In this document: positions 54,301-60,300 of the stretch, in pieces
Position numbering within the stretch: position 1 is the stretch's first letter
How the letters are laid out: the number at the start of each line of letters is the position of its first letter
Assembly (NCBI GenBank): GCA_963576725.1
Contig: OY755239.1
Coordinates: 55,577,640-55,641,639, forward strand
Direction: 5' to 3'
Length of the DNA: 64,000 nt
Source: Azorinus chamasolen
Taxonomy: Eukaryota; Mollusca; Bivalvia; Cardiida; Solecurtidae
Notes under the pieces: model-generated
What the model was told of the DNA's origin: nothing
The model's input: only the letters and a program-made list of their open reading frames with translations
Databases searched by the model: none
Position numbers and translations under genes: made by a program

Positions 54301-57300
54301 GCATGAAATACAATGAAATCAGTCTGGTTTATCTTGAAAACCCCTATTAGAGGTTGAACTGAACATGTACAGTAAAACCCCTCTAAACCGGTAGTTCAAT
54401 TTAGTATAAAGAGACAGGTGGCAGCTTAATGCAGGGTGAAAGCCATTCAGAAAGCTCCTCAAGGAGCTTTCTGCATGACTTTCACTCTGCATTAAGCAGC
54501 CACTTGCCTAAAAGTTCCTTAATTCTTCTCTACTAGAATTCAGGTTTAGACAGGTTTTACTTATAATCCTCTTCCTTGACTTCAGGGCTCTTGATGATCT
54601 AGACAAGAAGGGTGAGACAGAACGCCCAGCTATGGAAAAATATGCACGTGAGACCCAGTTCATACGAGCCAAGGCAAAGGAGTACAAGACACGTGTGAAA
54701 CAACTGGAGGTACAGCCCATTAGTTTTGATAACCTTTTACTCCATGAATATTCATGAAAGAAATAATGCCTGATGAATATTAGTCCGCTTATTAGCTCAC
54801 CTGAGTGCTCAATATAGCTATTGTGATTGTGATGTGTCAGGCTTCCGGCATCATGCATTTTCCAGCTTCAACAATTTGCTTAACCGGCACAATGCGGGTA
54901 ACAAGTCTGATGTCCTTTGTACACAGTATAGACCCACATAAGAGGGCTCCTGGAAGAGCCCTCTCACCAGGGTGTGCACTATTTGTCATGTTACACTTTA
55001 CTTTAGAAAAATCCCTAAATATTCATCATAAGCTTGACCTGTTTGAATTTTGGAATAGTCCATTTGAAAATTCAGCATTGTAAGGATTAAGGTAAAACAT
55101 TATACACCATCTTGATGGAACATGAGGCATCATCCATGAGTTGTTGGTTAAACTATAGCCATTTAAACCGTTACTCCATAAATGCACTTTTCTATGTCTT
55201 TGCAAGCAGAGTAGATCCAGAGCAGATGGCTCCTGTAGGAGCTGTCTGATCAGGGTCTGCTCTGTTTGCTTATGAAATAATATAGATATGATTCTACATA
55301 TTTTGCCATGGCCAACTACATACTTATTCTTCTAGGGAAATGAAGCTAAAATTGGTGCTGAGCCAGAAATACGCCACCAGGAACTTCTGAAACGATCTGC
55401 GGTGAGTTGATATTTCCCCGCTTCACAAAGTGTCTGTGAAGTTGGAGCTATATAACAATCACACAAGGATGAGAACCCGTCGAACAGCCAGTTGTCTGAT
55501 CAGGGTTTCCTCTGTTTGCTTATAGATGGAATTCTTCAGTTTTCAGTTAACATTCATATTGTGAAATGGTGAAAAGGGTTAATCTGTAATTATGTAATTT
55601 TAAGATTGGTCTTTACTCTTTAGTAATAGCTGAGTCTTGGTGTTCTCCTTGAATCTGTTGGACACTACAATAAAACCTCCCAACCTGGACCCCAAAATGA
55701 GTATCATTATCAGTCTTCAAGACAGATGTTAGCTTAAACCTTTCCCTCATATAAACATGTTTCACACATCTGCAAACAGAGTAGACCCAGACCAGACAGC
55801 TCCTATAGGAGCTGTCTGATCAGGGTCTGCTCTGTTTGCTAATGGAATTTGATAGATCTGTTTCTCTAAACTTTTTTAAATGGCTGTTCCACCTCCATAA
55901 TTCATAATCCATAATATTTTGTCCATGAATATTCAGTAAGTACTGAAATTTGTAATAAATATAGAATGGCAAAGCATTAATGCAAGGTGAAGGTCATGCA
56001 GAAAGCTATTTGGAACTTTCTGCATGACTTTTACTCTGAACTAGTCCTATCCCACATAGAAATACCTTCCCATATAGAGCAGACCACCGTTAGACAGCTC
56101 TTGTAGGAGCTGTCTGATCAGGGTCTGCTCTCTTTGCTTATGAAAATATATAGATCTAATTCTAGTTTCTGCCATGGCCAAAAATTGATGTGTTCATGTG
56201 CCAGAATGAAAAATATATTCTAATAAACATTCATTAAGTATTTGAATTTTTGTATAAATATTCATAAGGGATAAGGTTAAACAGTCATTTGCCTAGAAAG
56301 TCCTCAATTCTTCTATACTATAAATTCAGATTAGCGAGGTTTTACTGTGTATCAGTATTTTGATTTGTTTGTTTCAGTATCTACAGAGTTTGAGGAAAGA
56401 TATCGAGCCCATGAAAACCAAACTTGACTCTTACTATGGACTACCTCCTGTAAGCTCTTCTACACTTACTCTGATGCATATTAGCATGGTCATGGGGGAA
56501 ATGTATGTTAAGGACTGTTAAACAGTGTAGATCCAGACTAGGCACCGTGATGCTGTGGCTGATCTGGATCCATACTGTTTGACACTCAGTAGCAGTAGCA
56601 TTATTCCATTGCTGAACTTGATCAGATGCTAGGTCAGATAAGGTAATGTTCAAGGTTTTCATTGTGTGCAAATCCAAATGATACTTTGTTGTGCGACTTA
56701 CTGTAAGGATGACAGTTAGGGATTAATACTCTGTTATCATTCTGTATATCTGTCTTGTGTGTTTCGCTGTGTCCATCGTACATTGTCATGTGACGTGCAA
56801 CATACGTTGTCAAGGTGTGCGGTAAAAATGCCTTAGGTAAATATGCCATAGGTAAAAATGCCTTAGGTAAAAATGCCACAGGTAAAGTGGTAAAAATGCC
56901 TTAGGTAATAATGCCTTAGGTAAATATGCCATAGGTAAAAATGCCACAGTTAAAAAAAAAATATATATATTTTTAAATTTATAAAAGGAAGACTGTATAA
57001 TTTGAAACAATATGTTGTAATATTATTTCATTATCAATTTTAGTCTATTTTTTTTAGTAATAATTGTATGAAAAATCTTTTTTTTATTTTGGACTCAGAC
57101 AAACTTTCCAAATTTTTGTTATCAAATAATGTTTTTATATACCTCTGAAAAATTTTATAATAAAAAATACATGTATTTTTAAATTTATATAAAGAAAACT
57201 GTATAATTTGAAAAAAATATGTTGTACTATCATTTCATAATCAATTTTGGTGGTGTCTTGGTCTCATTTTTTGTAAAAAGATGTATGAAAATTATTTTTT

Positions 57301-60300
57301 TATTTTGGACTCTGACAAAATTTCCAAATATTTGTTATTAAATAATGTTTTTATATACCTCTGGCATTTGAGGGAAGGTGTCTGGGTCAACTCTTGTTTA
57401 AATAATTTTTCGGAAAAATCATAAGAAACAGGTAGGTAAGATTTCAATATATATCAAAATCCATTAACAAACAGAGCAGATTCTGATCAGACTACTCCTA
57501 TATAATCTGGGTCTACTATTATAACAATATTTTTTCGAAATATAGTTTTCCTTTTATAAATTCAAAAATATTTGTTATTAATTTATTTTTTTATAACTGT
57601 GGCATTTTTAAACAGAGTAGACCCAGACACCACCCGTCAAATGCCAGAAAATAATAATAAATACTTTTACTTTTGAACATATTTAAATGGTTTTTATACT
57701 AAAATTGATTATGAAATGATAATATAACATATTTTTTCAAACTACATGTATACAGTTTTCTTTTTTATAAATTTAAAAATATGTTGGTTTTTTTTAACTG
57801 TGGCATTTTTACCTATGGCATTTTTACCTAAGGCATTATTACCTAAGGCATTTTTACCACTTTACCTGTGGCATTTTTACCTAAGGCATTTTTACCTATG
57901 GCATATTTACCTAAGGCATTTTTACCTGTGGCATTTTTACCTACATTCGTTGTCAAGCATTTCTTTAAGTGGCACCTCAACTTAAATCACTGTCATACTG
58001 GATTTTCACCAAATTTCACAGGAATGATCTGCATGCGACTCTCTATCAGATTTGAATAAATCTGTTCAATCTGCTGCGTAATTAGGTCACGGGAACAAAA
58101 AAAAAGATTTCAACTGACAGTTTTATGCCCCGGGGGCATTTTGTTTTTGATCTGTCTGTCTGTTAGTTTGTTGGTTGGGTGGTTTGCTGGTTGTTTTGTT
58201 TTGTTGCCATGATTGCACATACATACTTCTAACTTGGCATGCATGTACAACTTATAGAGGCAAACATTTTAGGGGTGACTTATTAAGGTCATACATCAAG
58301 GTCAAAGGTCAAATTATGGGCCAAACTTTAGTTTGGCAATAACTTTGTCGCCATTTAACATACATACTTAAAAACTTGGCATATATGTGCAACTTATGGA
58401 GACGAACATGCTTAGGGGTGACTTATTAAGGTCAAGGTCATACATCAAGGTCAAAGGTCATGTTGGGGGACATAGTGTTTGACAAACACATCTTGTTTTT
58501 AAATGACATCCCCTCCTAAAACATTGTATTAATACCACCAAAGTTCACAAGAGTATTCTTCAGGTGACCTTCTATCAAGGAATATAAAGTGTCCAGGTCC
58601 AATGCATAAATAGGTTGCTGTAGCTAAAAGTAGATTTTTTACAATTCTATAATTCTTTAAACGCCATCCCTCAAAGATCACTGACTGGATTATCACCAAA
58701 TGGTGACCCTCTATCAGATTTACATAAATTGTTCAGGTCAGCTGCATAAGTAGCTGACCAGAGCTTATAGAATACCATAGAGCTGTTCATATGGCATTAA
58801 AAAAATAACTTGATTAATATTATTGTCATTATTTCTTGCATGAATATTCATTAGGGCTGTTCCAGGAAAAAAGGCCTGGGGGGGTCGGAACGGCGATGAA
58901 TTAAAATTTTGTGGGTGGGGGGTTATAAAGAATTAAATTTGTGTTGGTTGGGGCGATTTTTTCAATTATAATTGTGTTGTATCGGGGGTTACTGAATATT
59001 TCAATTCGGGGGGGGGGGGGGGGGGGCATTAAGCACGGTAATTCTGTTTAAAATTTCCCAAATAAGAAAAAATCGTCGCCGATATTCTTTCCCGTTTTCA
59101 AGTAAATCCACGTTAATAACGTTTATCACGTCAACAGCGAGATTTCGGTTCGGCTAATCGAATAACGAAACTCTTGTCCTACAGCCAATCAAAACGCTCG
59201 TATTATCGAATGTTCGTTCAACAAATCCAATATGGCGTCCGTTTATGAAATTCGGTATATGTACCTGCCAATTAATGTGAATATAAGACAAAATTGAAAA
59301 GCACAGACCGAGATTACGATAAGAGTGTGAAAAATAAGTTCAGCCCAAGATGGCTAGAGTAAGAAATGACGTTGACATTTAGTAAAGAAACAGGAAAAGT
59401 GATAGTTGGCGATTTCGTGAAAGTGAAAGTAAACCTTTCCGGGAGAGAGTTTCTTGTTTAATACTGTAAACAAACAAATTAATTACGGAAACCGCGGCTG
59501 TGTAGACTTTGGGAACCATCTGAAAACCGCTAGACATGTCCAGTTATTGAAACAGCGTGTTCAAGTCACGGGTAAAACCCTGTAATATTGAGTATTCACC
59601 AGAAATTTGTGTCTGTCAATATTGCTTTGTTAAAGGAACTAGTCAACATGTACCGATTCAGAAAAATTATAAACAAGTTTAATGAATTAGAACTGAAGAT
59701 GGTAACCAGTAACCAGTATTTGGGTTACAATTTAAAAATTCTATTAGCTGATTTTTTCCTTCTCTTCTTTAGTTAGTCAATAATGTCAAACAAGAGTTCT
59801 TCTTTAAAAAAACCAACAACATTATTTGTTTGAGATGGCACCTGTGTATGAAGACATTTTTAGTAATAGTCAGACCAGACATTTGCCTTATAAAGTAACA
59901 CTCAGGAATGTGTGAAAGTCTGAATGGAAATAATTTCTGGAAAAATGAATTAGCCAGTTTAGGTTCTTATAAAGATTTTAAAACAGAAAGAGAAGGGTAA
60001 AAAATATTCACTTTCTAAAAAAAAAAAGATTGACATTTTCATAGCCCGAGGTCATAAAATGGGAAGGCGATATCCTAGACTTAAGACAACTACTAGTACT
60101 ACTACCCAATCCTACTTAGGAAGTGATCCTACAAATGATCAAGAATGAAAGTTATAAATGTAGACATAGAGTGGGAATTACCACTGAGTGACAACCATGC
60201 AGACTATGTTTACATGTAAAAGTTTAAGATCATAAGATCTGCCTGATGAGACCCAAAGATGTTATGGACATAAATAATAAACAAACATGAATTGTTTTAT

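Larger units (their letters stand above)
55666..56347. mobile_element. C2 MITE with two nested TTAA MITEs, before exon 7
   Basis: CAATAAAACCTCCCAACC.. GATGTTAGC|A1|TTAATGCAAGGTGAAGG .. |A2 remnant| ACAGTCATTTGCCTAG ..CGAGGTTTTACTG. Confidence 0.82.

Noticed and set aside
47335..56347. C-family MITEs as intron-generating introners
   Set aside because: Splice sites lie outside the elements and introns contain much other sequence; insertion into existing introns is simpler.
56634..57985. ORFs with repeated AFLPMAYLPK on both strands
   Set aside because: Translation of the inverted 15-bp arrays of the foldback element; mirrored on both strands.
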